Origin: Madurella fahalii
Taxonomy: Eukaryota; Ascomycota; Sordariomycetes; Sordariales
Length of the DNA: 64,000 nt
NCBI GenBank assembly: GCA_029876055.1
Contig: CM056880.1
Location: forward strand, 1,922,001-1,986,000
Direction of reading: 5' to 3'
The position numbers were made by a program, and so were the translations under genes. Under the pieces are notes generated by a model. The model saw only the letters and a list, made by a program, of their open reading frames with translations, searched no databases and was not told the DNA's origin. Below, one piece after another: positions 46,293 through 58,727 of this stretch (within the stretch, counting starts at the first letter, position 1; each line of letters opens with the position of its first letter).

Positions 46293-47297
46293 ATGTCTGC
46301 CCCATGTACGCTCCTGCTCGACCCGGTCCGGCCGAGACTGGACTGCTCGTGCGGTTTGCTAACCGTCGACAGTGACTGACCACGAGAGGGAAACCTACAC
46401 TCGCATCATCGATCGCATCCTCGCATCGGCCGACCTTCAGACGGTGACGCGCAAAAAGATCCGGCAGGGCTTGGAGGAAGCGATCGACAAGGATCTTAGC
46501 GAGCAAAAGGTTTGTGTTGGCTGCTGTCTGTTCCGCTCTCTCGGTGCTGACGCCCGCGTCGAAAGAGTGCTATCAAGAGCCTGATCGAAGCCCGTTTCGA
46601 CGCGATATCTGCCGAGGCTGCTCAAGGAATCCCCACACCTACTTCTGGCGCGGGGGCCGAGTCATCGCCCAATCACGGAGCCAACGGCCATTCGGCTTCG
46701 GACGACGCAGATGATACCGGAGCCGACGGCGAGATTGAGGTCTCGCTTCCGCCGGCCAAGAAGAAGCAGAAGCGTGAGAGCTCGAGCGAAGACGCCGATG
46801 CCCGTCTGGCAGCCGAGCTCCAGGCGCAGGAGAACAGGCTATCCCGCGGCCGCGTGACCCGCGGAGCGAACTCGACCAAGCCCAAGGCGAAGCCCAAGGC
46901 CAAGAAGAAGAGCACCAAGCGTGCGCACTCGGACGACGACAGCGACGCCGGCGATTCCGAGGCCGGCAGCAAGCCGAAGCGGAAGGCAGGGGGCGGCTTC
47001 CAGAAGCCGTTTAACCTCAGTCACGCTTTGGCGGAGCTGTGCGGGGAGGAGCAGGTAGGGCTGGAGCGGACCTCCAACGTGGGAGTGATTCAAGCTAACG
47101 GGGGGCTCTAGTTATCGCGTCCCCAAGTCGTCAAGAAACTCTGGGATTACATCAAAGGCAACGAGCTCCAAGACCCCAACGACAAGCGCCAGATCCTCTG
47201 CGACGAGAAGTTGCAGGCCATCTTTAAGCAAGACAAGATCAACATGTTTTCCATGAACAAGCTCTTGGGGAGCCAGCTCTATCCTATCGAGGAGTAG
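46293..47297 (+). CDS. DEK-C and SWIB/MDM2 domain chromatin protein (UAF30/TRI1-like)
   Basis: Four exons (46293-46305, 46373-46509, 46566-47054, 47112-47297) give 274 residues. The first coding exon is 13 nt. Residues ~5-58 form a DEK C-terminal-like helical domain (YTRIIDRILASADLQTVTRK, then KIRQGLEEAIDKDLSEQK). A basic, Ser/Asp-rich linker with KPKAKPKAKKKSTKRAHS follows, a likely nuclear signal. The C-terminal SWIB domain (~190-270) reads FNLSHALAELCGEEQ, then LSRPQVVKKLWDYIKGNELQ and MFSMNKLLGSQLYPI. Yeast relatives act in the RNA polymerase I upstream activating factor (UAF30) or as TRI1. Which one this is cannot be decided here. All introns have GT...AG ends and keep frame. Confidence 0.92.
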
Positions 47298-48507
47298 TCG
47301 GCCGGGCATGGCGATGTTTCGCAGGCTAAGGTAGGCGTGCACGGCGTCTAGGGGGGAACACTTTTACTTGGCTCAGGGATTCTACGGTTTATGCCTCTTT
47401 CTCGTTGGGTCGGCTGCTACGGCGGGCCTCCTCGTTGACCTCCACCGATCCCCCCATCAACGCTGGATATGTTCTTGCCTCGAGTTGGACAGCCACAAGT
47501 CGCGGCCGTCGCTTGAGGCTCAGAGCAGCCAACACAATTTCTGACGGGACACCATACATTGACATGATGGTCTTGCCCTGCATCATCTTCCGTTTCCCTT
47601 TCCATCTCGTTTGATATCGCAACCATTCGCGTAATTTTTTCGTGCGTCGGGCCTGGGGGACAAGAGTCGCCCAATCTCTTGAGGATAGGCAGCAAAGCCG
47701 AGGGACCCATCTTCTTTCGCAGCGGGGACAAGGGCGATGGATCATTTCAGTCCTGCTTACTTAGCATTGCGTCGGTATTTGTATTGTGTAGTTTCGGACA
47801 GGCGGCCGGGCAGAGGCAAAAGTCACGGGACGGGCCGGACAGCGGCGGATAGCACAAGTTACATAGGCGAGCCCAGGAGGGAATTCAGGGGTGGTTCCAA
47901 TGCTCATCTGGCTGGTGGCGCAGCACCTCTGGAGAGTGCAGGGAGACTCAGCGCGCCGCCGAGTGTCGGTACTATGTATTTGGCTCGAGTGTGACTTGAC
48001 TATAATGCCTATCCGGCATGACTCCTCGATCTTGGCTAGGTACCCTCCAAGTTCCCCCGCGCAAACAGTTCACCCTGACATGGGAGCGTCAGGGTACTAT
48101 GACACACCCGGCGAGCCATTCCCGGCTAGATCCGCTGTGGGACCCGACTCCGGGGGGCGGTGCCAATGGCGCTTGAGATTTCCCCCCCGTCAGCCTGGGC
48201 AGATTCCACACGCTGATTAAAGCATCCAGAGCTGCCGGAACCCGACCCCACCATCAAAAAACGTCCCAAGCTGCAAACGAGCTGTTTCTGGAGCTGCCGC
48301 GCCAATTGTTTCCCGGCGGTTTGCCGTGCACTCGGTAGGCTTCTATCTCTTTGCTTCTTCTCCCCCTCTGTTTTTGGTCCCACGAGCCCTGTGCATTAAC
48401 TGACCGGACCCCAAGGTCTCGGACTCACCATTGCCACCTCTTTTTGGACAGACCCGAAGCTGGCAATTGTTAAGAGCACCAGAGCCCAGGATCCGCGCAG
48501 CACAAGC
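47298..48507. other. Intergenic region
   Basis: This is the 3' flank of the SWIB gene and the upstream region of HEL2. No gene is supported. Confidence 0.55.
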
Positions 48508-51020
48508 ATGGCTTCGACCGGCGCCGCCGCACCAGCAACCGACGGCGGTGGAACCCTGAGCCAAACACCACCTTCAGGTCCGCGCGGTGACGGTCACAGG
48601 GGCAGAGGCAGAGGACGTGGAGGAAGAGGCCGCGGCCGGGGAGACCACTCTCGAGGCAGAGGGGGTGCTGGCGCAGGGAGGGGCAGAGGCGGCGGACATC
48701 ACCACGGCGCGCAGAATACCCCAGCGGAACCTGCACCCGAGGCACCCAAACCGGGCAAGCCGCAGAGCTTCAAGGTCAAGAACGAGACCCAGGATGGCGG
48801 TGCCGACGGCGACGTCGAGGTCTGCTTCATTTGCGCCAACCCCATCAGCCACCACTCGGTCGCCCCATGCAACCATATCACATGCCACATCTGCGCCCTA
48901 CGTCTGAGAGCGCTCTACAAGAACAAGGATTGTCCACACTGCCGGGTAGGTCTTGGGTTTTATGTTTTTAGTTTTTCTATTCCGGCTAGGAACGGCGCAG
49001 ATGGCTGATCAGGCTCTTTGCCTAGACACCGGCACCGTTTGTCATCTTCACCGATGACGGAGAGAAGCGCTTTGACGACTTCGCAGCCACCGACATTACC
49101 AGCACCGACGACAATATCGGCATCAAGTACGCGGGCGAGGATATCGTGGGGGACACGGTCCTGCTCCTCCGGTACAACTGCCCCGACGCCGAGTGCGACT
49201 TTGCCGGCCTCGGCTGGCCAGACTTACATCGCCATGTCCGCTCCGTCCACGGCAAGAAGATGTGCGATCTCTGTACCAGGCACAAGAAGGTCTTCACGCA
49301 CGAGCATGACATGTTTGCGGACAAGGAGTTGACCGAACATATGCGGCACGGCGACGACAAGCCCGGCGCCGTCGACCAGACGGGGTTCAGGGGCCATCCA
49401 CTCTGCGGTTTCTGCGGCGCGCGCTTCTACGACAGCGACAAACTGTACGAGCACTGCCGGAATAAGCACGAGCGATGTTTCTTGTGCGACAGGAGGGACT
49501 CGAGGCAGCCGCATTACTACCTCGATTACAACGCGCTCGAGGAGCACTTCAAGAGGGACCATTACCTCTGCCAGGACCGCGAGTGCCTCGAGAAGAAGTT
49601 TGTCGTGTTCGAGTCCGAGATGGACCTCAAGGCCCACCAGCTCAGCGAGCACGGGGGTTCGTTATCAAAGGGTCGGGATGCGCGCACGGTGGACCTGTCG
49701 AACTTTGACCTGCGCCAGAGCTATGAGCAGGAGAGGAGAGGGGCCGGCAGCGGGAGGGAACAGCAGCGGAGACGCGGTCCGGATCCGAACGCGGAACCGT
49801 TGCCCGTGAGCTCGGCCCAACCGCTGCGAAGAGACGAGCTTGCTTTCCAACGACAAATGGCCATCCAATCCGGCGCAAGCCGGCCGCTCCCTCCCGGCCT
49901 TGCCCGTCCGACACCTCCGCCGTCCCAACAACCACGGCCGCCGCCGAGACAACAGCCCATCATCGACGCCTTGGAAAGCCTAAGCGTCACCGACCTCTCC
50001 TCTCTCACCCCGGAGCAGCGCGCCAGCCTGACCCGGCATGGTGCCGTCGTCGAACGCGCCTCCAACCTCCTCGCCAATGACACCACCAAGATGGCCACCT
50101 TCCGCTCGCACATCTCTACCTTCAACCGCGGCTCCATGACGCCCGAGCAGCTCATCGACGCCTTCTTTGCCCTCTTCTCGGAAACCTCGTCCAACGCGCT
50201 GGGCACTCTGGTGCGCGAGGTCGCCGACCTCTTCGAGGACAAGAAGAAGGGCGAGGCGCTCCGCAAGGCCTGGCAGAACTGGCGCGCCATCAACGAGGAT
50301 TACCCGTCGCTGCCCGGGCTGGGGGGCATGCACGGCGCGACGACGGCCACGAGCGGGTGGGCCGCCGCCGCCGCCGCCAGCAACCCCGGCGCTGCGCAGC
50401 AAGCCAGCGCTACCGCTGCGCAGCAGAGACATTCCAACAGGGTGCTGAAGCTCAAGAATAGCACGCGCAGGACTAGCGTGGGCGGGCAGTCGGTCATGTC
50501 GATCGCCTCGGCGGGGAGCTCGGCTCCTACCCCGACTAGCCAGACCCCCTCCGCGCGGGGAGGCGTTCCGTCGTTGTCGGCGGCTTTCCCCGCCCTGCCT
50601 AGTGGCGGCGGCGGCGGCACTTCTACTACGACTACCGCTCGCCCTGCCGCGCAGCCGAGCTGGATCGGGGCCACTGCTACCCCCTCGTCAGGAACGGGGA
50701 GGGGCGCCCCCGGCGCGCGGAAACCGGGCCCCATGTCGTCCGAGGACGCATTCCCCGCCCTGCCGGCCGCGCCCAAGCCCCAGACCACCATCTTTGGATA
50801 CGGAAGGGGCGCGGTGCGGAGGGACTTTGGCGGCGGCGCGAGGGATACTGGATTTAGTTGGGGCGGCGGGGCAGGAGCAGGAGCAGGGGCAGGAGCAGGG
50901 GCAGGAGCAGGGTCGAGCGATGCCGCTGGTGCTGCTGCTGGTGGTGCGGACGGGGAGCAGCAGCAGCAAGGGGGCAAGAACAAGAAGAATAAGAAGCAGG
51001 TCTTGGTACATTGGGGATGA
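48508..51020 (+). CDS. hel2: RING E3 ubiquitin ligase HEL2/ZNF598 (ribosome quality control)
   Basis: Two exons (48508-48945, 49026-51020) give 810 residues. The N-terminus is Arg/Gly-rich (RGRGRGRGGRGRGRGDHSRG). A C3HC4 RING starts at CFICANPISHHSVAPCNHIT and ends CPHCR exactly at the splice. After it come the ZNF598-type zinc fingers: YNCPDAECDFAGLGWPDLHRH, KMCDLCTRHKKVF, LCGFCGARFYDSDKLYEHCR and YLCQDRECLEKKFVVFESEM, shown in part. The Pro/Gln/Ala-rich C-terminal half is disordered and ends KKNKKQVLVHWG. HEL2 senses collided ribosomes and ubiquitylates 40S proteins. A GA-coding repeat of about 10 units (50874-50913) near the C-terminus is likely length-variable. Confidence 0.93.
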
Positions 51021-51500
51021 GCGTCTCTGTTTTCAGTTGATGGGACGATGGAGTGTGCGAGATACATGATGGTATATTTGGGCCGAGTGAGAGCCTTGTG
51101 GACGAGGGACGTCTATTGCATGGTCGGGAAATTCTCGTGCGGGCTAGTCGTGCATAAACAGGTAGCGAAAGAAGCTGTGGGAAATACGAGACGAGACTGA
51201 ATGTTCATTAGTAGCGTGTTTCTGGGGAAGGGATTTGAGTGTTCATGATTAGGGTGTCTTTGGGAAAGGGATCGGGGGAGTAGTAATGCCCATGTGGGTA
51301 ATGATTCCCAGTTGACAGGGCCTAGCCATCAGGGCAACGCAGAAAAAAAAGAAGATACCTGCCCCCTTTCCTCGCCTCGCGTGGTGTTGAGATGGGCAGT
51401 GGCACATTGCTGATTAAACCGGATACGAACTACCACAACGTCTCCTCATTTGCGTTCTGAGATGGATCTAATCCTCACAACATTACTGTAAGTAAATCTA
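51021..51500. other. Intergenic region between convergent genes
   Basis: This is the 3' flanks of HEL2 and the HET gene. No other feature is seen. Confidence 0.6.
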
Positions 51501-54202
51501 TCACAGCAGCTGCACATCGGTCCACGAGAAGTCCTCGCGCTCCAGCGCCTCTCCATGCATGACCCCATGGACATAGCAATCGCCTATCAGCCTCCACGTC
51601 CCCTCCTCTTCTCCGCCCGCCCGCTTCCGCAAGACGAACGGGACGTGCCCGCCGGCGAGGACATACACCGCGTCCCCGACGCGCGCAGACAGCGGGCCGG
51701 CGCCCAGGTAGCCCTTCTTGGTGACGAACAAGCGCCTCTCCAGGAGCGTCTCGGACAGGAGGCGCATGAACTCGCCCTTCTCGGCCAGGAGGCGCGGCAG
51801 GTCCGCGGGCGGGATGCCGTGCTCGGCCAGGAGCTCGTCGCGCGCCCTCGGCCCTCCATCCCAACCCCCCGCCGCGGCGAGGCGGTCGAGCTCGGCGTTC
51901 AGCCGCAGCACCCTCCGGAACGCCTCGTAATAGGTCCCGTACGCGGCCGGGGCGGGGCACCGGCCCTGGGCGTCGCGGTCGCCGATCAGCGTTCGCCAGA
52001 GCGCGTCTTCGGTCCGCGCGCCGCCCGGCGCCGCGGCGGGGTAGGTCGCGGGCAGGGGCTCGATCATGGCCGCCCATTCCCGCGGCTTGGCGTCGCCGCG
52101 GATCTCGACGTCGGCGGCTTCCTCTCGGCTGGAGAGCGCCGCGATCTCGTCCATCTCGAAGCCGGACAGCACGAGAAGCTCCCCCCGCTCCACCTCGGGC
52201 TGGCTGTGGCGCGACGGCCCGAGGCCGAGTAGACGCATTCGTCTCCGCCGCCGCCCGCCCCCCGCTTGGCCAGCGGGGACCGGGCCATCGGCGCGCTGAA
52301 ATCGGGCACCCACGACGGCAGGCCCGGGAGCCTCCGGGCCGACCCGTCCTCGACCTCGCTCAGCACGCCGAGGTCGCCGTCGTCGCGCATGCACTTGACC
52401 GCGTACTCGGTGTAGACGGCCTCCACCGGCCGGTCGTACGCGGGCATGACCCAGCCGGCGGCGCTCCACGCCCAGTCCGGGTACTGGCGCTCGAGCTTGA
52501 CCGCGTACTGGAGCCGGTCGAGCGTCTGGCGGTCGCCCATGAGGATCGGCGTCAGGTCTCTCGCCGTGCTGGGCCCCGCCCGGCCAGCGGTCGCGGGGCG
52601 CTTCGGCTCCAACAAGCACTCCAGCATCCACGACGCGCCCTCCCGGAAGCGCGCGGCCCCGTCGCGAATCTCGGGGATGCCGCACAGGCGCGCAAAGACG
52701 GCGGACTCGCAGTGCTCCCCTATCAGCTGCGTGTACAGCTTGATGCCGCCCGAGAACATGTTGAAGGCGTTCCAGGCAAAGTCGGCGACCCGCTGGTGGT
52801 CGAGGCTGACCCTGCTGCTGTCCTTGCGGAACCGGGCAATGTGCTGCACCCCGGCCACCGTCTTGTTGGTGGCCACGGCGTACTCGTCCAGGAAGGACGG
52901 CAGGGTGTAGTCCTCGTCCGGATGCAGGACCACGTCCGCCACGCGCACGCAGCCGCGGAGGACGTCGAGCAGCGACCCGTGGAGCTGCCTGATGGCTTCG
53001 TCGGCGGATGTCTGGAGGATTTCGATGGCGACGTCCTCCTTCGACCTGCCCCGCTGGTCCAGCTTGAACGTGGCGTGTACGGTGCCGCCTTCGGTGACGG
53101 TTTGCGGCGGCCCGCAGCCCTCGGGGCTGTCCTCGCCAAGGAGGTCCCGGTGGCCAAAGTCGTTGATGATGCCGATGAGGGCAAAGATCTTGTCCCTCGG
53201 GTCCGTCGCCTCGAACCGCCGCGTATGCTGCGCCTTGCGCCGGATGCGATGCCTGTCCGCCTCTGTTTCCGCCCCTTGCATCCAGAGCAGGGCGATGTCG
53301 AGCGTTGTCAGGACGAACGAGATACTGCTCTGGTGGTCGTAGTGAGAGCTCAGCTCGGCGATCCATTGGGAGCGGTCGAGGAAGGAAATGGCCCCGACCA
53401 ACGTGGTCCAGGGCACGGGTTCCAGCCCGCCGCAGTAGAGCTTCGACAAAAGTCCGGCCGCTACGATCTCCTGCACGATCCAGATCCGCCGGAAATACGG
53501 ACGGGCGAAGAGTTGCATCAAGTCTTTCCATTTCGGTGAGGGAAAAGGGGGCAACCCCAGGCTGCGCATTGCGCCGGCATAGTTGTGCATGTCCTGGGGA
53601 GAGAGGTGTGGTTTGGTGGCTCGGATGGCGTCGAGGGTTCGGACCAGCTCCAGCGCAGAGATAGTAGACTCGTCCTCGACGCCGAGCCACATACAGACTT
53701 CGGACGCAGCATGGTATATACGCTGCATGAGAAGCAGTTGAGTGCCCTTCTCGGCATTGTCACCTTGGTTAATGCAGAGTGCATCCACCCACAGCCTGAC
53801 CGCTTCGCTCTTACTCCGCAGTTTCCGAAGCGCATCACGGAGACTCGTCGAGATTAGGATTCGCTTGCCGCTGCTGCACCATAGAGCATGGCACACCATG
53901 TACTGGGAGCGGAGAGGATCATCCTCGGGGATGCGCTTGCCGTCGATGACCAGACTGTCGAACTTGGGATTATTCCAGCAGTAGGAGAGAGCCTTGTACG
54001 GCGGCATCTGTGGGCCATCGAGCGCATGGATCGTAATATCGCATTCAAGACGCCTGGATTCGCCGGGAAGAAGGGTTAAGAGACGGAAATGAGTCCCCGG
54101 CGGTAGTTTGTCGTATTCGTACGATGGGACGCTGAGGGCATCGGGCTGCTCGACGGCAAACGACTTCTCGTCGTCATCGACGACGGCGTAGGGCTTGGCC
54201 AT
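51501..54202 (-). CDS. HET-domain (heterokaryon incompatibility) protein, frame broken near 52.2 kb
   Basis: The frame from ATG 54202 reads 712 codons to a stop at 52064. Its HET domain (~70-250) has the diagnostic blocks YKALSYCWNNP, RLWVDALCINQGDNAEKGTQ and MQRIYHAASEVCMWLG. At about 52,216-52,221 protein-like sequence moves to another frame, which runs to a stop at 51501. That second part carries the usual HET C-terminal block (KKGYLGAGPLSARVGDAVYV, then VPFVLRK and CYVHGVMHGEA). No intron can join them, and a one-base difference would. Either the gene is inactivated late or the assembly has an error in a GC run. Such proteins trigger cell death or reaction on meeting non-self. No partner domain such as NACHT is seen. 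Confidence 0.85.
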
Positions 54203-54852
54203 GCTGTTGCCTGAGGACTTTGGTCACCGTGAAGTATTTCGTCACTCGTCGCGAAAAGTAGAATATAGTGAGCTTTTGTAGTAGGGTAGACCGTCTGATG
54301 TTTTTGAGGCTTTCGACCGGGCCAATTCGTCAGCCGAGCTGACGAGCTGAAGTATCACCCAGCAGCCTCGTCCATCGATTCAGCCTCAGCTTAGGGTTCA
54401 GAGTGGCTGTACCGCAGCCAGGGAATTGGGATCGGCCTCTTAGGGCCGATGTCTTGTACACAGACCATGTATGATTTAAAAAGGGGGGGGGGGGGAGGGG
54501 TTGTTCTGCTGGAGGTAATGAATCGGTGCGCCAAATGACTAGAATACTGAAGGTATGATGGGGAGAAAAATCGCAAGATCGCGAGGAGAGCGTGTATACT
54601 CGGCTAAAGTGCAGAAGCAGAAGACACTCGTTGTATAAAGGCACGATCAGTTCAATCAAAGCTGTATGTGTATAAGCAACGAACGCGACTGTAAAACCAA
54701 GCAGAGAGACTTAAAAATCAGACAAAAGCATAGCAGACTACACAACCCTCGGTGTTTCGTGAACCCCGGTCGCCACTCACTCCCCCCTGCTAAACCCCTG
54801 CCACTACGACCCCTTCAACCATCCGCTTCCCCACTCCAACAGACGACCTTAC
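54203..54852. other. Intergenic region
   Basis: Upstream of the HET gene and 3' flank of IRE1. It contains a 13-G run at 54483-54495. No gene is supported. Confidence 0.55.
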
Positions 54853-57800
54853 CTACAAGATCGGTGTTGGGGGTTCGGGCACGTAATAGTCCCTAAACCG
54901 ATCCGTGTTCTCCCAGCGCAAATCATACACCACATTCCAGCAAACAATCAGCAGATTCGGGAACTTCGCGGCCCAAAAGGCCAAATAACCATCCGGCAAC
55001 GGCCCTACCGTCTTCTTGAGCGACTCTGGCATGTCCTCGTAGTGGTTCCGCTTGTTCCTCAGTGCCCTCAGCAGGTCCAGCAGCCTCGAGCCCGTGTACT
55101 TGCGCTGCTTGCCCAGGCTCTCCACAAACTCCCTGGGCAGGTGCTTCAGGAAATCCCCCCGGACCACGTGCGGCGCGTGGCTCTCTAGCTCGGTCAGCGC
55201 CGCCGACGGCGGGTCCCGCGGTTCCTTCTCAAAGTGGTCCGACACGTCGCAGAGGAAAGCCAGGCGCTTCTTGTAGCTCCAGAAGAACGGATGCGCCATG
55301 ACATCGCGGGCCGAAGGCCGGAGCTTCGGATTGGCATTCAGCATGCTCCCAATAAGGTCGCGCGCTTCAAACGCAAAGTCGCCGAGAGAGTCGAGCAAGG
55401 CGAGCGAGTACGTCCCCTTGCGGATGTTGACCTCGCGCATGAAGCGGTCGCCGCAGTCGAACGGGTGGTAGCCACGGGTCAGGACGTAGAAGAAGACGAG
55501 GCCGAGCGAGAATATGTCTATCGCCCGCGTCACGCGCCGGTGGTGGGGCCCGTCAGTACCCTCGGGCCCGGCCGAGCCGCTATGTAAGCTCGAGCCCGGG
55601 TCGGTAAGCGTCATGTGCTGGTTGGAACCCGGTGCATCGTCGTCGATCAGAAGCTCCGGGGCGCGCCAGCCGCTCGTTCCCGCCGCGTGGGCAGTGGTTG
55701 CTCCAAACGACGACTGGCCTCCTTCGAGCTTCTTGCACAGGCCAAAGTCGGAGACGAGGATGCGGGGCCGGCCGTCCTTGCCCATGTTGACGAGGATATT
55801 TTGCGGCTTGAGATCGCGGTGGACGATGCGCAGGCTGTGCAGGTGGCTCAGGCCGTTGGCGATCTGGTACAGGACGCTTGGCATATCCCGCTCGCCTGCT
55901 TGTGCCAACTCCCGAAAGCTGGTAGGCTTCTGGACAACGTCGGCGAGCGAGGCTTGGCAGAGCTCGAGTGCAATGTAGAGGAACGCGGCGCGCTCTTGCT
56001 GGGCGTAGTAGCGGATCACTGGTTTTGTTTAGTATTCTTGGGGGATGGAAGGAAATGGAGTAGGGAAAGGGGAAAGGGGAAAGGGGAAAGGGGAAAGGGG
56101 AAAGGGGAAAGGGGAAAGGGGAAAGGGGAAAGGGGAAAGGGGAAAGGGGAAAGGGGAAAGGGGAAAGGGGAAAGGGGAAAGGGGAAAGGGGAAAGGGGAA
56201 AGGGGAAAGGAGAAAGGAGAAAGGGGATGGTGAGGAACGAAGCTGACTCACCATTGGGGTGATCATCGCTCTCTCTTAACAACCGCGTTTCTTGACTAGC
56301 AATCTCGTTGAACTGCACCAGCATACGCTTCACGGCCACATCACGACCGTCCCACTTGCCAGCAAAGACAATGGTACCGTTGCTCCCTGTGCCCAACTGC
56401 TCAGCCTCGTTGACCTCGAGGCTTCCCATCTTGAGGATGTGACCCGAGACCTCGTCGGCGTCTCCAGGTACTGTGATGATATCCGGCTCCAGCTTGGGCT
56501 CGCGGCCAAGGGTTTTGGCCTTGTTGACGACCTCCTCGACAGTTTCTTGAGGGGGGTCGTCGTCGCGAGACTGGGAGCCTTCGCGCTTGTCTTTGTTCCC
56601 GTTCCCTTTCTTGTGCTTGACCCCTCCTCGACGGCCTCTATGCCCTTTCTTCTTTTTGACGGGCTCTGCACCGGGGCCGGGGCCGGCATCGGCTCCTTCA
56701 GCTGCCGGCTCGGCAACCAGCTCAGGGGCGCCACCAGGTGCCGGAACGGGGAGCGTCTCTCGATTTGCTGGTTGCACGGCTGGGTTTGGCTCTATGAGTT
56801 TGTCAACCGTGGCAGCATCCGGTGGCGTGGCCACTTCTGCCTTGGGTCCCTCGGTCTCGGCAGCTGGTCGTTTGTCGTCCAACGACGGCACCACGCTGGG
56901 GACCGTCGGGTTAACCTCGATGCGCGCTTCCAAGACGCTAGGTTTGCCTTGCGGCATCCTGCTGAAGCTCAGAAGCCTGTCCTTGTAGATCAACCACATG
57001 GTAACAAAAAAGAGGATGATGGCGGCAGGGTTGCTGATCAAATCGAAGACCTTGATTATGGCAAGCTCGGCGATTCGCCTTGCTGCCTCATAAATGTCGG
57101 TAGATTCCGGGTGAGGAGGTGTGAATAATTGGGCGATGTCGCCGTCGGTCGGGCTGTCGTTCTCGCGCTCGCGAGGCGGATCCAGCAGCAAGGGCGTGCG
57201 CGGGACTTTGCCGACCGAGCCGAGCCCGTCGGGTAGTTGGTGTATGCCGACCAGTACACTGGACCGTTGAGCGTCGTCCAGCAGCTCCCAGCCATCTTTG
57301 ATCTTCCACCAGTCAAGACTGTGGATGGGCGCGACGGGGGCAGACAGGATCAAGGGGTAATGGCTCCCCGAGAGGGCATACCAGCTTCCTCCCTCGGTCT
57401 GGTTGATGAACACCTTCTCGTTCCTGAGACGCAGGCTGGCCTCGTCGCTGGCGGGAAGTGGGGGCTGAGGTAACACAATGAGCTCGGGGTCGGTGTCGGG
57501 GGCTGCGCCCCATCGGTGGAGCACATCAAAGACGCGAGCGACGGGAGAGGATAGAGTCTTGGTAAACAGCGGTCGCTCCTCGCTGAAACGTCCGATATCA
57601 AATCCGTAGATCTTGCCGTCGTGCTGGCTTGTGATGTAACGGCTGTCCTTAGAGTTGTGGTTCTGTTGAATCAGGTCGTTGTCTTGGGTGTTTGGGCCCC
57701 ATTCCGAGTACTTGAGGGACGCGATGGGACTACCGTCGGCGCGGTGGATGCTGACGGTATACTCGGTGCGTCCAAGCGTGATGGTGCCGTCGCTGCACTC

Positions 57801-58727
57801 TTCACCGTCCCCGTCTGCGAGAGCATTCGGTTTGAAGCAGCTCTCGGATTCGACTTTGTTGACGTAGCTACCGGTCGAGCCGAACTCCTTGAGGACGGTC
57901 CCGGTCGCCGCGTTCAACGTGATCATGGTGGTCTTTTTGTCTCCCGTGTAGACGACGCCGTTAGCCTTGTCGTTCAAGGGCGAGAGCTGTTCGACCACCT
58001 GTTTCATGTTCCACGACAGCTTGGCCAGACCCGCGCCGTCCTCGCCAGGCCTCCACAGATATAGCTCGCCGTCTCTCGTGGGCTCGACGACCCAGATGCA
58101 GTGGTCGATGGGGTCATAGTCTTCGTCTAGGACGGAGCGGTTGGTTCGGAAATGCCTGGTCTCGACCAGGGGCCGGCTGGCCTTGAAGTGCCAGCGCTCT
58201 TGGCCGGTCTTGCGGTCGCTGGCATAGAGGTCTCCATCGACGGTCGCCAGAAGAACAAAGTCTTCCACTTCCCAATCCTCCAGACTCCGCGCAATCTGCT
58301 GCGAGAGTCCAGCCCCGGGAGCCCGGGTCCTGTACTTTGATGGAGGTGGTGCTCGAACGGACAAGTCCGGAGCCAAAGCGTGGGCGCGCGCATCGTCAGG
58401 AATAAAGATGTTGTTTGAGCGAGGGACGTGCCGGGCTGGGACACCGGCGGCGTTGTCGGCGTCGGCGTCCCTGACGACGGTTGTTTTCCGTCGCTGGTGG
58501 ATGAGGGGCGTCTTGGCCGATCCCTGGTCCGTCACGGCCGTCGCGGCGAGGTTGGGAGCGACATGCTGGTCGTCCTCGGGCGGAGATCTCAGCTGGTGGG
58601 CTGGGACTGGCGGGCGCGGGTGCTGCTGCTGAGCATCGGCGAGCGGAAGCCACGGAAGGAGGATCAGTGCAAGTGCCAAGAGGAACTTGGGCTGGGGAGC
58701 GACATGGCCGGGCGGCCGTCGCAACAT
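54853..58727 (-). CDS. ire1: IRE1 unfolded-protein-response kinase/endoribonuclease
   Basis: Two exons (58727-56252, 56018-54853) give 1213 residues. A signal peptide (FLLALALILLPWLPLADAQ) starts a lumenal sensor built of beta-rich repeats (VDGDLYASDRKTGQERWHF). A transmembrane helix (~565-581: AAIILFFVTMWLIY) and a long basic Pro-rich linker follow. The kinase has the glycine loop GTGSNGTIVF (~779), Lys in VAVKRM (~800), HRDLKPQN (~892) and SDFG (~916). The C-terminal KEN RNase has RNKRNHYEDMP and the DGYLAFWAAKFPNLLIVCWN end. It senses misfolded ER proteins, self-phosphorylates and cuts the HAC1-type mRNA. The 233-nt intron lies within the kinase N-lobe and is mostly a 7-bp tandem repeat. 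If unspliced, translation stops at its end. Confidence 0.96.
56069..56222. repeat. Heptamer microsatellite (GGGGAAA)20 plus two variant units, inside the IRE1 intron
   Basis: Twenty exact GGGGAAA units (56069-56208) are followed by two GGAGAAA units. On the coding strand this is TTTCCCC. It fills two thirds of the single intron of IRE1 (56019-56251). The intron's donor (GTGAGT) and acceptor (ACCAG) lie outside the repeat. Confidence 0.95.

Noticed and set aside
52210..52230. Programmed ribosomal frameshift in the HET gene
   Set aside because: The junction has no slippery heptamer of the X XXY YYZ kind, so a mutation or base-call error is the simpler reading.
52272..53690. Upstream part of the second HET-gene frame, open to 53690
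   Set aside because: Arg/Gly/Pro-rich translation without domain content. It is the out-of-frame reading of the HET gene; only the part after about 52,220 is protein-like.
56045..56233. Plus-strand frame encoding GKGERGK repeats
   Set aside because: It is simply the heptamer repeat, open in several frames because it has no stop codon.
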